Counted from the first letter of the stretch, positions 1 through 11,850 are shown. The stretch: DNA of 64,000 bases from Microstegium vimineum (GCA_022036555.1 CM039122.1:47729600-47793599); one strand, 5' to 3'. The notes: a model not told the origin generated them from the sequence alone. Numbers and translations are program-made.

Positions 1-754
1 AATCTAACTATCTCTACCCAAAACCTATTTATTTGGAGATCCAAACACCCTTATACTTTTTAATCCAAAAACCAGATTCTACATTCACTATCGAGAATCC
101 AGAGTTTCACTGTGAGAATGAGATCCAAACATGCACATAATAATCCTTTTTCTTGTTCATCAGTTATTTACTTCTCTGTGACCATCACATCAACTTGGTC
201 CCGTGCCTACCATTCTTGCTGCCCTGTCTAAATCCTCTCTATTTCTTCGAAGATTGTATCCTGGAACTATCAGTTGTTCATAGTGTTGAGATTGGCGGGG
301 TCGTCTAAATCCTCTCTATTTCTTCGAAGAATGTATCCTGGAACTATAAATTGTTCATAGTGTTGAGATTGGCGGTCTAGGGCCATAACAATTTCTATTC
401 TATTTGAATCTCTTGATTTGGGAACCCTACATGTTTTCCTCAAATCAAGGGCGAGGGCTAGCTTATAATACTTTCGTTCCAAACATAGCACTTCTAGAAA
501 ATTAGCATAAAAAAGTAGACTCTCTGGTTATCGACAAAAGGAAGGTCTGAGAAAAATCTTGAACAGTTTGTGATATCATGAATTAGGATGATCACAAAAC
601 AGGAGTTGGAGCCTTGGGAATAAGTCAAACTACACGATAAATCACCATATCAATAAACTAACCTTTAGCCACCCCATATAATACAGGATTTCAAGAAATG
701 GCCACTTCTAACTAACTCCTGCTGTCACACTTGGCAAGACTGTTTCTGCCATTG
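1..754. other. intergenic region downstream of the SPT2-like gene
   Basis: No gene is supported here. It would hold the 3' UTR of the minus-strand SPT2-like gene near its right end. The only structure seen is a short direct duplication at 226-376, listed separately. Confidence 0.5.
226..376. repeat. two-copy tandem duplication, 77-bp unit
   Basis: The segment starting GTCTAAATCCTCTC at 226 recurs at 303 and runs nearly identically to about 376, with a few substitutions such as GATTG/GAATG and TCAG/TAAA. It is a simple direct duplication with no coding content. Confidence 0.85.
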
Positions 755-3521
755 CTATTCCTTTTGTGCTGCCCTTTTCCTCTTCATCGTGCGCTCACGC
801 CTTTCTTCCTCCTTGATCAACCGGAGCTGTTCCTCGTCCTCTTTTCTTGCAAGTGCCGCGCTGAACGATCAATGCATAAGATTTAATCAGTACAAAATCT
901 TATTAAGACTTTGTTTGGATGCGCATATATCTACCTCAAACCACATGGATTGAAATGGATTGAAGTGTATATTAATTCAAATACACTCCAACACATGTGG
1001 TTTGAATGAGATACATGTGCATCCAAACAAGGCCTAAAAGAGGTGATCTATTGTGGGTTGGAAACCATTAATTTGGTGGATGATTACGTCCATATATGTT
1101 CCTAAGATTTGACTCAAGCGACCTGAAACAAAAAAGAGGTTTTCATGTGTGAATGGAACTGAAAGTATACCTTCTTCTCTCTTCTCTTTGTATGCTAGCA
1201 AAATCTGCTTCCATGTCACTCTCGTCTTCATCACTGACAGCACATTCGTCATAGCTGAGCACACCGAATCAATGTAAGTAAAAATTAACTATTATAATCT
1301 ATGAACGTTAGATGTAGTGATGTACAATTTTTAGAACCAGGAGTGAAAGATCTAGAACAGTATGGACCGGCATGTGGCATACTATAACATAACATTCGTT
1401 TTGTTAATTCTTAGTAGACGTATTAGTACTTAACAAAAAGTAGGTAGTATATAAGCATTTTTTGCATTTTTTGCTTTGTGTTTATAAAAGTAGGTAGTAT
1501 ATAAGCATTTTTTGCATTTTTTGCTTTGTGTTTATAAAAGGAGTATAAATAAATCCATATACATTTTCTTGAAATCCAACGGAGTTAGTAGTATATGAGC
1601 CAAAGCCATGTGAATGCAAAGCAAGAGCCCTGATACAAATACAGTAATAATACCAAAAACAATAATGAGAATCGTACTTATGAATTATTTGTCTGTCATC
1701 ATTAGATTTCCTTCTTTTTACTGTATGCTTTTCCACTCCATGAGATGCCTGCAAATGTTCAACGTTGAAAAAATAGAAGTCCTTGTTAATTGGTGTCTTG
1801 CAATAATATAAGAAAACAATGCTTTTTGTGCACAAGTTGTCCACAAATAAAACGATTTGTTACCTTGAATTTTGAGGTAGGAATGAGCTGTTTTTGTGCT
1901 GATTTCAATCTCCCATTTTGCGCAGCCAATCTATTCTGTCCAATAACCTGACCTTGCAACAGTGTCTGACGGCCATTGCCTTGCGGCCACTGACTCAGCG
2001 ATTGCTGCCGCAGCTTCTGACCAGGAATCGATGCCTGCAGCCTCTTGTTATGGAGTGATGGCTGCAGCACTTGGCCTTTCGAGGATGATAGCAGCCCTGG
2101 AGATTTCTTCTTCAAGTTAGGCAGGTTGGACCCGTTTCTACCAGCAGCTATAGTGCCCTTTCTTTCTGCATGAGCCTTCTTTCCCAGAGACCCAGGACCC
2201 TTCTTCAAAACATGGTCTGTTGGTGATAATGTCGCAGGTTGACCGCCTGTGAACACTCTGCTTTTCCTGGCAGAATGCACCGGCCCTGCATCTTGAGTCT
2301 CTACACATCAAGTATATAAGTATTTTGTTCATTACATTTACTGCAAAAGGAAATAAGTATAATTTGTTCAACAAAAAACTAGTGTCCATACCAGATTTCG
2401 GAACAAGAGGGGCCCTACTACTCTCAGGATGATCTTTAGTAGGGGGTTGAGTATCAGCATCATCTGAGAACAGACATGAGTAATCTCGATTCTTTCGAAG
2501 TGTATCAGCCTTTCTTTTCTCCTGCGTATGTATAACAAGTTTATAAATCAACTTGTTCAGAGCACCATAGAGTAAATAGCATGATCACGTGTTAATTACT
2601 TGTTATACCTCACTAACAAACTTTAGTTTCTGCATTTTCTCAACTGTGCCTGGTCGCATCTTCGAAGCCAAGGAAACAGCTTTCTGCACGAAATATGATC
2701 ATACCATGAATACAAAAGTTCAATTCAATGTTACAAAAAAAAGACAAAACACATACAAAAGTGTTAATCCATACTTTGGACGGTACATTATGTAGATCTT
2801 TCATGATTGTTGAACACCCTTCTTCGATGACTCGGCGAGCAAGCACTGGCTTTGATGGCCCAAAGAAGGTGCCGTATCTATAAAAGTTTTGCAATTAACA
2901 ATCGGAACTATAAAATAAGAAACAAATAAGATTATAGCACGTCAGCAAGAGCATAGAAATCTTACCCGTCCTTGACAGGTGGCATCGTCTGACTCTTGGA
3001 TGATGATAAATTAGGTTTACGAGCGCTAGCAGCCATTGCCGCGTTCTTCCTCCTGATTTCCTCCTTTAACTGCTCTCTCAGGCTAAGGATCTCTTGCTGC
3101 CCAACTGGTGCCTCCTCTTCTTCCTCCTCCTCAACCTCTTCCTCTTCTTCATCAACCTCTTCCACCTCATCATCCAACTCCTGCTGGGGCTCATCATCCA
3201 ACTCCTGCTTGTGCTTCAATGACTCCTCGCCGTCGTCGCTATACACAATGAAGTCACCTAGGTCGTCCTCATCTTGGTCACAATATTCGTCCACGAATTG
3301 CTCCTGGTAGCATCCATTGGAAATCAATGGCATTGATTAGAAATAACGCAATCCGTTAATTTGCTAACTATGAGTTGTAATGGCGGCACCTGCTCTTATT
3401 TACAATAATCTTTGCGATGAACTGAACTCACGTGAAATATTTTTTTTTGGAAATAAATCGTGTTTGAAATTATTTTTACCCCTTAACTTACATTGGTTTC
3501 GTTGTCGAACTTGCTCGCCAT
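755..3521 (-). CDS. SPT2: SPT2-like chromatin protein (histone chaperone family), nine exons
   Basis: Minus-strand gene; coding exons 3492-3521, 2966-3303, 2775-2877, 2609-2683, 2392-2521, 1864-2300, 1678-1748, 1171-1254 and 755-860. All introns are GT-AG, phases agree at every joint, and the sum is 1374 nt (457 residues plus stop). Seen: a Glu/Asp-rich acidic stretch (about residues 34-77), LREQLKEEIRRK near 87, GTFFGPSKP near 125, a basic Gln-rich middle, and a C-terminus with YDECAVSDEDESDME followed by ARKEDEEQLRLIKEEERRER and a Lys/Arg tail. This order is that of plant SPT2 family proteins. Known for the family: the conserved C-terminal part binds histone H3-H4 and the protein acts in transcription-coupled chromatin upkeep in the nucleus. 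The start at 3521 gives MASKFDNETN, just after a CAG that looks like the acceptor of a 5' UTR intron. An alternative start at 3333 would lie inside the first coding intron. The family call is firm; the first 10 codons are less sure. Confidence 0.9.
907..1034. mobile_element. Tourist-like MITE, 128 bp, in the last intron of the SPT2-like gene
   Basis: The terminal inverted repeats (left GACTTTGTTTGGATGCGCAT, right arm ending CCAAACAAGGCC) are flanked by the 3-bp direct repeat TAA at 904-906 and 1035-1037, as expected for PIF/Harbinger-type Tourist MITEs. A second member of the same family and same length is at 8491-8618. Confidence 0.85.
1441..1540. repeat. two-copy tandem duplication, 50-bp unit, in an SPT2 intron
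   Basis: The unit starting TAGGTAGTATATAAGC occupies 1441-1490 and is repeated without change at 1491-1540. It lies in the intron 1255-1677 and breaks no exon. Confidence 0.9.
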
Positions 3522-3789
3522 CTGTTGACAATCCAACCGAGCGTACTAACTTCAGAATGCCTAAAATAAATTTGAGACACAGCTTGTTGTAAAAATTCAG
3601 ATCAACAAAATCGATCAATGATTCAATGGCATACGAGGCAAAGAGTTCGAGCACAGATCAAAACCAATCTTTTTTTTGGCAAAAAGAAACTGTACAATAA
3701 CAATTTTAGTTTGCACAGAAGAATATGCAAAGCAAAGGTTAGTTATTCGAAAACGAAACTATCTCGGCGGAAATCTGTAGCCCTAACAA

Positions 3790-4430
3790 TGCCTGGCGTA
3801 CGTGGGCCGGCCGGCGGCGGCGGCGGCGGGGCAACTTTTCAGGGTGCGAGCACGGAAAGGCGACTCACCTCACGATCACGAGATCGCGATAATGCCGGCG
3901 CGCCGTGCAGCGATCCAAGCGTCGTCCTCGTCGACGAGACGGCGAGCCCGCGGCTTCGTGAGGTTCGTTGATCTGGGGAAAAGAAAACAACGAGGGCGCG
4001 CGCGTGGGCGGAGGTGCGAGCCCTCCTGGTATATATAGCAGGCCGCGTCGTCCACACGCGCGTGGGCGGGCACGGGCCCGAGCAGGGGTCCTTCCGCGGC
4101 CTCTCTCATCTCCGTTTCTCCCCGCGCCCGCCCGCCCGGCTATAAGCGGATCGACCCGCCTGCTCGTCCCTCGCGCGGCGGCTGCTGGAGACGGACGCGT
4201 GTGCGGGGGATCATATCACCAAGCCCTCGATCGCGATCACGGGCAGGGACACGCCCCCGGAAGGCAAGGCGCGGCGCGACCCGCGCGCTCCATGCCCAGC
4301 TTGCCCTCGATCGATCGGGCGCGTCGCGTCTTTGTAGCTTCCACCCGCGCCGCGCCACCACATGGCGACGCGTCTGGAGCCCGGAGTCCGAGGCGCGGCC
4401 GGTGGATCATGCATGGGTAACCGCCTAGCG
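3790..4430. other. GC-rich promoter island
   Basis: About 640 bp rich in CG dinucleotides covers the SPT2 promoter and 5' UTR and extends upstream. Open frames exist on both strands, as expected by chance at high GC, but none shows a recognisable domain or splice model. I see no gene here. Confidence 0.6.
3869..4037 (-). promoter_or_regulatory. SPT2-like gene core promoter and 5' UTR exon
   Basis: On the minus strand TATATATA (4030-4037) is a TATA box placed to start transcription near 4000. Downstream, a strong donor GAG|GTGAGT ends a likely non-coding exon at 3869, and CAACAG directly before the ATG at 3521 would be its acceptor. The result is a leader intron of about 350 bp. The TATA box is palindromic, so direction is inferred from the gene. 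Confidence 0.55.
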
Positions 4431-6326
4431 CCATGGTTTGGAGACATCGATCGGAGATTATTTGGAAAGGAGGGAGTCGCGGATCCTCCGCGGTTTGTGG
4501 GGAGTCGCGGATATTGTGTGATCATCAAATCAAAGCTGGCTAGGTGGCGAGATCGGATGGATCTGTCGTCTGTCTCCCGAACTTATCCTGATGGATGGAT
4601 GGGGAAAATAATAACGGATTCAAATGCCGTTAGCGTGAAATCCGGCGACGTGTGGGGGCATCGTTGGAAATTTGTTTTGGAAAGTTCCAAACGCTCTTTA
4701 TTTAGGAGGAAAAGGGGGTGATAATGCATAGGAAACTCACGGCCATTCATATATAGCTCATCACATGCCGTGAATGCTGGCACTCGATGCGTACGTGCTC
4801 CGGTCGGGGCGCGAAACCTCGAGAAGTCCTTGGAGAAGGGTTCAAACTAAATCTAGAAATTCAAAAACACTGTAGTACACTTTAGTTTGGACCATAAACT
4901 GCAGATTATTATGCAAGAACTCATAGAGAGCTAGCTCTCGTGGGCTGGTTTGAAAAGCCATAATTCACGTTAACCGGCCATAAATTAATTACAATCATTC
5001 TGGATCAGTGTTAGACTATCTTCAAGAGACTCTTTGTGCCTGTTTGGGACTGCTCCGCTCTATGTTTTTCAGCTTTGCTCTACGTTTTTTAGTCAAACGG
5101 TTTTAGCTTCACGCACACAGCTCCAGAAAAAAGGTAGAGTTGTGAGAGCACCTAAAGAGGTGCTCCACAAAAACCTAGAGTTCGTGGAGCTGTTCTACAG
5201 TGGAGTTTGTGGAGCAGAGTACGTGGAGCAGTCCCAAACAGACCATTTATATCTTTTCTAAATGTTAGAAATAGAGATTTTGGTAAAAAAAAAACTATCC
5301 TCCAATAGCCTATCTAAATGGTCATCTAAATATACCTATCCTCTATTCTGGATTTTTCGCTAGCCAAATAATAAAAGACGAGAATGACTCTATAGAGTGT
5401 GTGTGGGATATAGAAATGTTGTTAAAAAATAAAAAGATATACAAAACGATTTTTATGCAAATGACTCTTTAAATGATAATTTAAAGAGTAGAATTTAGAA
5501 AAACTCTTAGAGATGCTCTTAACATGTGTTAGCCCCTGTGTTGGATATATACCTGTGATAATAATGGGTGAGGTTAACCCGTGCATACCCTCGCCCTCAG
5601 TGTATCGGAGAAATCCAAGATAGGACCGGTGTATCACAAATGCGCATTGGAGTAGAGTTTGTATGCCTAGATTCAAATGGGTGAGGTTAAGACGTTTATG
5701 AGCATATATGCGTGTGATTTTTTTTTTTTTTTTGCCTGCCTCTCCTCACGCATGCAGCATTGGGTATAGCTACTTGCTGGCTTGCTGCATCCAGCCCTCT
5801 GCTGGTTCGTGGTTGAGCCAAACGAATACGATACACGATCACATGCTAAGTACATTCCGTGTGTCATCAACTCTGCACTTTCAGACGTGTCATGAGAAAA
5901 TACTGCAAAAGATAGTGATCTGTATCGGCTGGCTGGTGCCAACACGGTACATGCAACAGACATAAGTGATACGGATAAAATCCTGATGAGACACTGAACA
6001 TTCCATCACATCTTCTCAAGCACGACTTGAAATTGACTGGCTAATACTTCGTACAACAGGGCAATGTGATGTATAGAATGGTCCAGTTACAGAGTAACTA
6101 TTTGAAGATTAAGTTATCCATGGGCAATTAGCAACATAGTACAGAATGAATAAATGTGAACACCACTCTTCGTCGATTAGCCCAAAGCAAACATTTTTTA
6201 CCTACAGGCGAGGCAAGAAAATCTGGGCCCATTGGGGGATCAACCGGCCACTCTGCATTTTTGTCGAGCAGATCTGCATGATATGCCATCTCGATGGATC
6301 GGGACTTTGGGTTTCCTCTATCATCT
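4431..6326. other. intergenic region between the SPT2-like gene and the Pro/Ala-rich gene
   Basis: No gene is supported. It contains the MITE at 5038-5244, a T-run near 5719-5734 and otherwise unremarkable DNA. The right end should hold the 3' UTR of the 6327-9320 gene. Confidence 0.5.
5038..5244. mobile_element. MITE with about 20-bp terminal inverted repeats
   Basis: The left end GCCTGTTTGGGACTGCTCC is matched in inverse at the right end by GGAGCAGTCCCAAACAGACC; 17 or more bases pair. No clear target-site duplication was found, so the superfamily is open. The interior is non-coding. Confidence 0.7.
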
Positions 6327-9320
6327 TCACTTCTGCACCTCTGAGTTATCATGCTTGACTACTGGTGCACCAACATCTGCATTATTTGGAGAAATTGTAA
6401 TCTGGCTTACCCCGGGAACTTGATTGTTTTCTCCAGCTGGAGCTGGCTCAGTGGGTTCATTTTTCACAGGTTCAGCAGAAGGCTTCTCCGATGGTTTCAC
6501 AGGCTCGTCCTTCACAGGTCCAGCTGAAGGCTTCTCTGATGGTTTCACAAGCTCATCCTTCACATATCCAGCCGAAGGTTTCTCCAATGGTTTCACAGGC
6601 TCAGAAGTAGCACCAAGCTTGAGCCTCATTTTCTTGGATAGATCCATGACCACATTTATATCTAAAACACATGACAAGCATATGTGTATAAAATCAAGCC
6701 ATGTCAAGTTGTCAACAGACAATAGTACATAGTACATATTACACTGACATGAGACTTCAGGTTGCTTATTTTCACAAAAACATCATTGCTAGATTGAGTG
6801 ATAATGAAATTACCTACTGAAAATATAGGTCAAGAACATCTATTGTAAGCTTAGCAGTTCTGTGGAGAATATATTTGAAACAATGCTGAACATTTATAAA
6901 AGGATAAAACACATAACTGATTTTTCTAGTGACACCTATAAATTTTATTTTTATTTTTTACTACTTAAAAATTAAATAAATAAATAATAGGGAAGAAGGA
7001 TGTACAATGTGTGTAATCATGTGTTTGCATGCAAGATTTTGTATGTCATATGGAAAGTTATGAAAGTCAAGTCATCAGAAGTAGAGATGCGAATGGGTTA
7101 CATCATTTGATGCACAATGCTGTTACAGAAGGTGGCGGCTACATCAAAGCAACAAATCAACAGAAGAAAGTAGCATTGTGTATACAACTAGCCAGATGAA
7201 GCGCAGAGTGCAATGCATATTATGAAACACTAAGATTACAAGTAGCCGGCAGCCGCATTTGGTGCATCTAATTCATTGCCTATCAGTGATTCTAGAAAAA
7301 AATTGGTTTCGAACTTCCCCAGTGTGTGGCCTCAATACCACCAAGCCTTGTACCAGTACAAGATACAAATCTGATACTCCCTACATAAAATTATAGTTTC
7401 AACAACTTTGCTTTCATCACTGGTTACGTCTTTCCTTCACCTATAGGGTCTACTATTCAAACTTCATGATTGCTAAGATTTTTCATAAGACTAAATACAA
7501 TGGCTCTCCTTCACCTCACGCCCTCAGCTCTATTTTTATGCCAAGTATTAGAAAGACAACATTTATCAGGCCTTTTTACCCTAGCTTTCCTGAATCAACC
7601 TTAAGTTGCCCGTCTTGGGTTGTTCGTACCACCAATTTCTAATGCACAGCCAATGTTTTCTTGACGCGTAACCACATGAACACTGATTTTCACGAGTCCA
7701 AAAAAGAAAAGCTTATACATCAGTACAAACGATGCTAGGAGATTTTACCATTACTAGGGTTGATCATAGTGTTCTAGCTAAAGAGATGAGGCACGCGAAA
7801 AATACAGGACTATGACTAAACTACTAAGCTCAATGGCAATGGCTCAGGGTTTGAAGCTGTTAAGCTGCTAGACTAGAGAAAAAAATACTTAAAATAAAAA
7901 AGGAATATTTATTGATTTATTCCATGATCTATACTTCTTATATAACAGTACCCATTTTAGTTTTAAACATTCAGTATTTATTTTGTTTTCTAAGATTCAA
8001 AGATTGGAAGTCATGCACCGCTGACCCATCTCATGTAAAAGTTAAAAGATGCTTGCATCCCCCCACCCACCCACCCTAATTCTTCTTTCCTCCAACAACT
8101 CAAACTCTCTTCAAATCTTCCGCCCAAACTGGTAAGCAGTCAGCAAACCATTTAAAATCACTTGCCTGTCGACTTAAATGCCACTTGCAACATAATATGT
8201 GGCCTCCCCATCATGAGCATGACACCACCATGTGTAGGCACTAAGTTGTCAAGTCCCCGTAGGAGCACCCTGGGCATAGATTCCGACAACTCTGACGGCT
8301 ATCTTTTAAGTCTTCACCTCACGCCTATACCACCCAGAGATCTTGAACAAAGGGACTAGATTTTTATGCTGCATTAATCTCAATGGCCTCCTCAGCAACA
8401 ACCTCACCAGCAATGGCGAGAGGATCAGCACCAAGGACACAACAGGGTCAAGTCATGCAAATCCTGAGCTTAGATCATGGATCCACTTAAGGCCTTGTTT
8501 GGATGCGCATGTATCTCACTCAAACCACATGGGTTGAAGTGTATTTGAATTAATTTACACTCCAATACACTTCAATCCATGTGATTTGAGGTAGATACAT
8601 GCGCATCCAAACAAGGCCTAAGGCTATTCATTTTCAGTACTAAACCTAAGATTTGGCTCAAATACCTTCAACTGGCAATTGCCATCGTAACAAGACAGAA
8701 AATTAGGTTTCATTTGTATACCTTTCAAAATCTCACGAGCAGCATCCGTGTTGCGGAGATCAGCAGCTTGGTAAACCTTCACAAAAAGATATACGACAAT
8801 TCAGAAGAATAGATTTCTAGTACGGAGTATTCCATAACACGAGAAACTACACCGCATAGCAGTAGCAGGTAAAAGATACTCGAATTCGCACTATCTTGTA
8901 TCCTGGATTTTGCCCCAGCCCCAGATTTCCAGAAGCTTTAGCTACAGTGACCAACTCTGCCTTCTCCACAAGAGTACACAACTAGTCCTAGTGAAATTAG
9001 GGGGATTTTTAGACAGAGGGAAAAAAAAGATATTGAGTGTGAACCTGGACGAAGCGGACACGCAGGTCGGCGACGACGGCACGGATCTTGTAGTATTCGG
9101 AGGTGTGGAATCCCGCTTCCTCGAGCTTCCGCTTCCTCGGCGCTGGCGCTGGCACGGGCGCAGGAGCTGGGGCTGGCGCGGACGCAGGCGCATCGGGCTG
9201 AGGAGCATGAGGAGGAGGAGGAGGAGAGACCTTTTGATCTGGTGCGGGTGCAGCCTCGGCCTCTGCCGAGGGAGGAGGAGGCGGGGCGGTGGTGTCGACG
9301 GCGGCGGTCGGAGCGGCCAT
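6327..9320 (-). CDS. unrecognised Pro/Ala-rich protein, three exons
   Basis: Coding exons 9045-9320, 8722-8776 and 6327-6661 on the minus strand join with matching phases to 666 nt (221 residues). Seen: an Ala/Pro low-complexity N-terminus (residues 2-65), a short basic stretch PRKRKLEE, then a compact block running from GFHTSEYYKIRAVV through DLRVRFVQVYQAADLRNTD and AAREILK to VVMDLSKKMRL (about 70-125). The C-terminus has three 16-residue repeats around KPSEKPSAGPVKDEP. The central block looks like a helical conserved domain because it crosses both splice sites without loss of pattern, but I cannot name the family. There is no signal peptide or membrane segment. The start is the first ATG of the frame, with GC-rich sequence around it. 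Intron 2 (2.06 kb) carries a Tourist MITE, and two transposons sit 0.37 and 0.62 kb upstream. The first two exons were duplicated to 21555-22134. Confidence 0.75.
6447..6590 (-). repeat. 48-bp coding tandem repeat (16 residues, three copies)
   Basis: Inside exon 3 of the Pro/Ala-rich gene three 48-bp units (6447-6494, 6495-6542, 6543-6590) encode variants of KPSEKPSAGPVKDEPV. The unit is a multiple of three, so copy-number change would keep the frame. Confidence 0.85.
6662..8721 (-). other. intron 2 of the Pro/Ala-rich gene
   Basis: A 2.06-kb intron with GT-AG borders (donor AAAG|GTATAC, acceptor TTTTAG|ATATAAATG). Apart from the MITE at 8491-8618 and the left limit of the segmental duplication near 8346, nothing recognisable lies in it. 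Confidence 0.6.
8491..8618. mobile_element. Tourist-like MITE, 128 bp, in intron 2 of the Pro/Ala-rich gene
   Basis: The ends GGCCTTGTTTGGATGCGCAT and ATGCGCATCCAAACAAGGCC are perfect inverted repeats, flanked by TAA at 8488-8490 and 8619-8621. The duplicate copy at 21451-21453 has a single TAA and no element, which proves the insertion and its borders. Confidence 0.95.
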
Positions 9321-9687
9321 GTTCGGGAGCGCCGTGCACGTTGGGAAATGAGCGAGTACAAAAGGCGTCAAAAAAAAAAATCGGCTTGGGCTTGGGCTTG
9401 GGCTCGGCACAGGTTTTGCGAGTCTGGACACGGTAACGGCCGATTGGCAGATTGGCACACATCAAATTCCCTTCCTCTCTAGCATCTCTACCTAAATAAA
9501 TAAAATCAAATAAAACAATGTGAACACAAGTTCATCCAAAATTTGAAAGGAATTCCACTTTAAAAAATGCAAGGTAGAAAAAAATTTCAAACCAAAGGGT
9601 TGCATCCAAAAATTTGGAAAAAAAAACTTAATGTCTAGGGGAGGTTTCTCTCCTTCAAATCCAAATTTTTCTCATGACCTTCATCTG

Positions 9688-9888
9688 TAGGGGTGCAAAG
9701 GATTAACCTTTAGGTACACCTCCAAACTTCTTTAGTGTAAATATTTGTACTACTTCTTAATAAAAATTGAGTAATACAAATATTTACACTAAAGAGGTTT
9801 GGAGGTGTACCTAAAGGTAGAAGTAGTATAAATATTTACACTAAAGAGGTTTGGAGGTGCACCTAAAGGTCCATTGTTTGCACCCCTA
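9688..9888. mobile_element. hAT-type MITE, 201 bp
   Basis: The ends TAGGGGTGCAAA and TTTGCACCCCTA are perfect 12-bp inverted repeats. The 8-bp target duplication TTCATCTG lies at 9680-9687 and 9889-9896. The duplicate copy has the empty site (TTCATCTA, 22752-22759). The interior repeats a segment with TTTGGAGGTG and ACCTAAAGGT. Confidence 0.93.
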
Positions 9889-9943
9889 TTCATCTGCACG
9901 ATCGTAGACTGATGGAGGGAAGAAAGTGGTGGTCTTGTATTAG

Positions 9944-11850
9944 TGAAAGGTCCTAGATATGGCTAGACGGGGGTGAATAACCTAATTAAAATTTTCTACA
10001 ATAACACTTAGCAAACTTGTTAGAATAAAACACAGCGATAAGCAAGTTTGCTTTAGCTCTAAGGTTAGGAAAGTCACCTACCAATTCTAGTAACTAGCAA
10101 GATGATCTATGTCACACACAAGAGCTAGAGACTAAGAGCTATACTACTAAGCTACACAACATAAGCTAGAGGTTCTACTTTGCAAGAATGTAAGGAATGT
10201 AATGCAAAGCTAAAGATAGAATGGTTATACCAATGTGAAGAGATAATCCAATAGATAACCAATCAATCACAAGATGAATCCTCGGTAGAGATATAATGAG
10301 ACACAATATTTTTTACCGAGGTTCACTTATTTGCCAACAAGCTAGTCCTTGTTATAGCGATACACCCACTTGGAGGTTCACGCGCTAATTGACAATCAAA
10401 GCCAAACCTGTTCAAGGGTGCCACACAACCAACACAAGATGGGGATCCCCAAGCTACGCGGAATCCACTAGAGATATCTTTTGCGAATCTCCCGCGGGGT
10501 AGGTTCAAGAACCCCTCACAATCCACCGATCGGAGCCGGAGACAATCACCTTCCTCCGTTCAACGATCCTCGTCGCACCAAGCCGTCTAGGAGGTGACAA
10601 CCTCCAAGAATAACAAGAGCTCCGTGATGACGACGATCACCAAGTGCCACTAGTATGCAATCAACAAAGCAATGCACTTGGATTCACTCTATCTCTCTAA
10701 AATATGTCAAATATGTTTAGAGGATGAGTGGTGGAAGCTTCTCAAACAAGCACAAATGTGTGAGTGAAGTGAATGTACAAGAGATGGCCAAAAGGGTTGG
10801 CCATATCACCTTATATAGCTCACAATCACAACTAGTCTTTTTCCCACTGAAAAACACTTCATGCGCCACCTCCGGACTCAAGGAACAGTGGGGGGTCCGG
10901 ACCATTAACAGCGTCTGGATGCCTCCACACAGCAGAGAAGCCTCCTCTGTCTTCACTCCGGACGCGGCCTCCGGTCGCGCACTCCGCGCGGTGCGGACCA
11001 ACACGCCAGCGTCCGGTCGCATGCTGATTCAAACGGCTCTTTCCCGCGTGCACCAGCGAGCTCCACGTGGCTCCGGACGCACGCAACAGTGCGGGTCCGG
11101 TCCCTACAACAGTAGCGTCCGGACGCTACGCAGGGAGCACTCCAGTGAGAACTTTTCTCCGGACACGCGTCCGGTTCCTCCAACCGGACCAACAACAGCG
11201 TCCGGTCCATTTTACAGAGAATAACAGAGAGGGCAGGGACTCCGGACGCACGTCCGGTGCCCTGCGTCCGGACCGCAAACAGCGGTCGGATCCTCCTCCT
11301 TAGCCAAGCCAGCAAGGGTTTGCCACCGGACGCACACGTGATGATCCGGTTAGCCAGAACCCTTGCGTTGGGACCCTGCGTCCGGACTGCTTACAACTGC
11401 CCAAACAACTCCAACTTCTCCAAGCTTCCAAGAGCCAACACTAAGTGATCCAACACTTGTGCACGTGTGTTAGCTTTTAGTTCACAATTATCTTGGATTA
11501 GTTGGTTGTTTAACTTGGTTCAATTGATTTTAATGCAATGCATATGAACCTAGTGACACATGATAACCGCAATCATACTTAAGAGCTCTCTCCTTGATAG
11601 TACGGCTATCTATCCTAAATGTGATCACATCTTCTATGATGTCTTGATCACCAAACCGAAAATGGTTCCTAGCGATCACCTTTGCCTTCACACCATTTTC
11701 CTTTCCACCACTATGCTAGAGCTTGTGTCATCCACACATGATCCACCTTGCTCCATCACATGGCATGTACCAACCTATCTCATGATTCATACTTAGAGAT
11801 CAAGGTTAGTATTTAGGTAGGTTTCATCAATTACTCAAAACCAAAACACA
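9944..11850 (-). repeat. 3' LTR of the Ty1-copia element
   Basis: It matches 18293-20125 in the same orientation. The outer edge at 9944 begins TGAAAGGTCC, giving a minus-strand end in CTTTCA. The inner edge is unclear: after about 11850 the expected 14 bases at the LTR start are replaced by other sequence. A TATA box on the minus strand (CTATATAAGG) lies near 10811-10820. Confidence 0.85.

Larger units (their letters stand above)
8346..9943. repeat. segmental duplication, copy A (left part)
   Basis: From about 8346 the sequence matches 21311 onward in the same orientation: intron 2, exon 2, intron 1, exon 1 and upstream DNA of the Pro/Ala-rich gene. The match is interrupted at 9944 by a Ty1-copia element and resumes at 20138-20235. 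Copy A holds three insertions absent from copy B: the MITE at 8491, the hAT MITE at 9688 and the Ty1-copia element. Confidence 0.9.

Noticed and set aside
2996..3310. Ser-rich plus-strand frame
   Set aside because: It is the antisense of the acidic GAG/GAA-rich exon 2 of the SPT2-like gene.
3968..4420. 150-codon plus-strand frame in the GC island
   Set aside because: Composition explains it; no domain, splice support or similar protein recognised, and it overlaps the SPT2 promoter.
8910..9482. Long plus-strand open frame rich in Arg/Gly
   Set aside because: It is the antisense of exon 1 of the Pro/Ala-rich gene; GC-rich codons keep the opposite strand open.
10717..11315. Several overlapping 75-166 codon frames
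   Set aside because: They lie in the GC-rich word array of the 3' LTR and recur in altered form in the 5' LTR; not genes.
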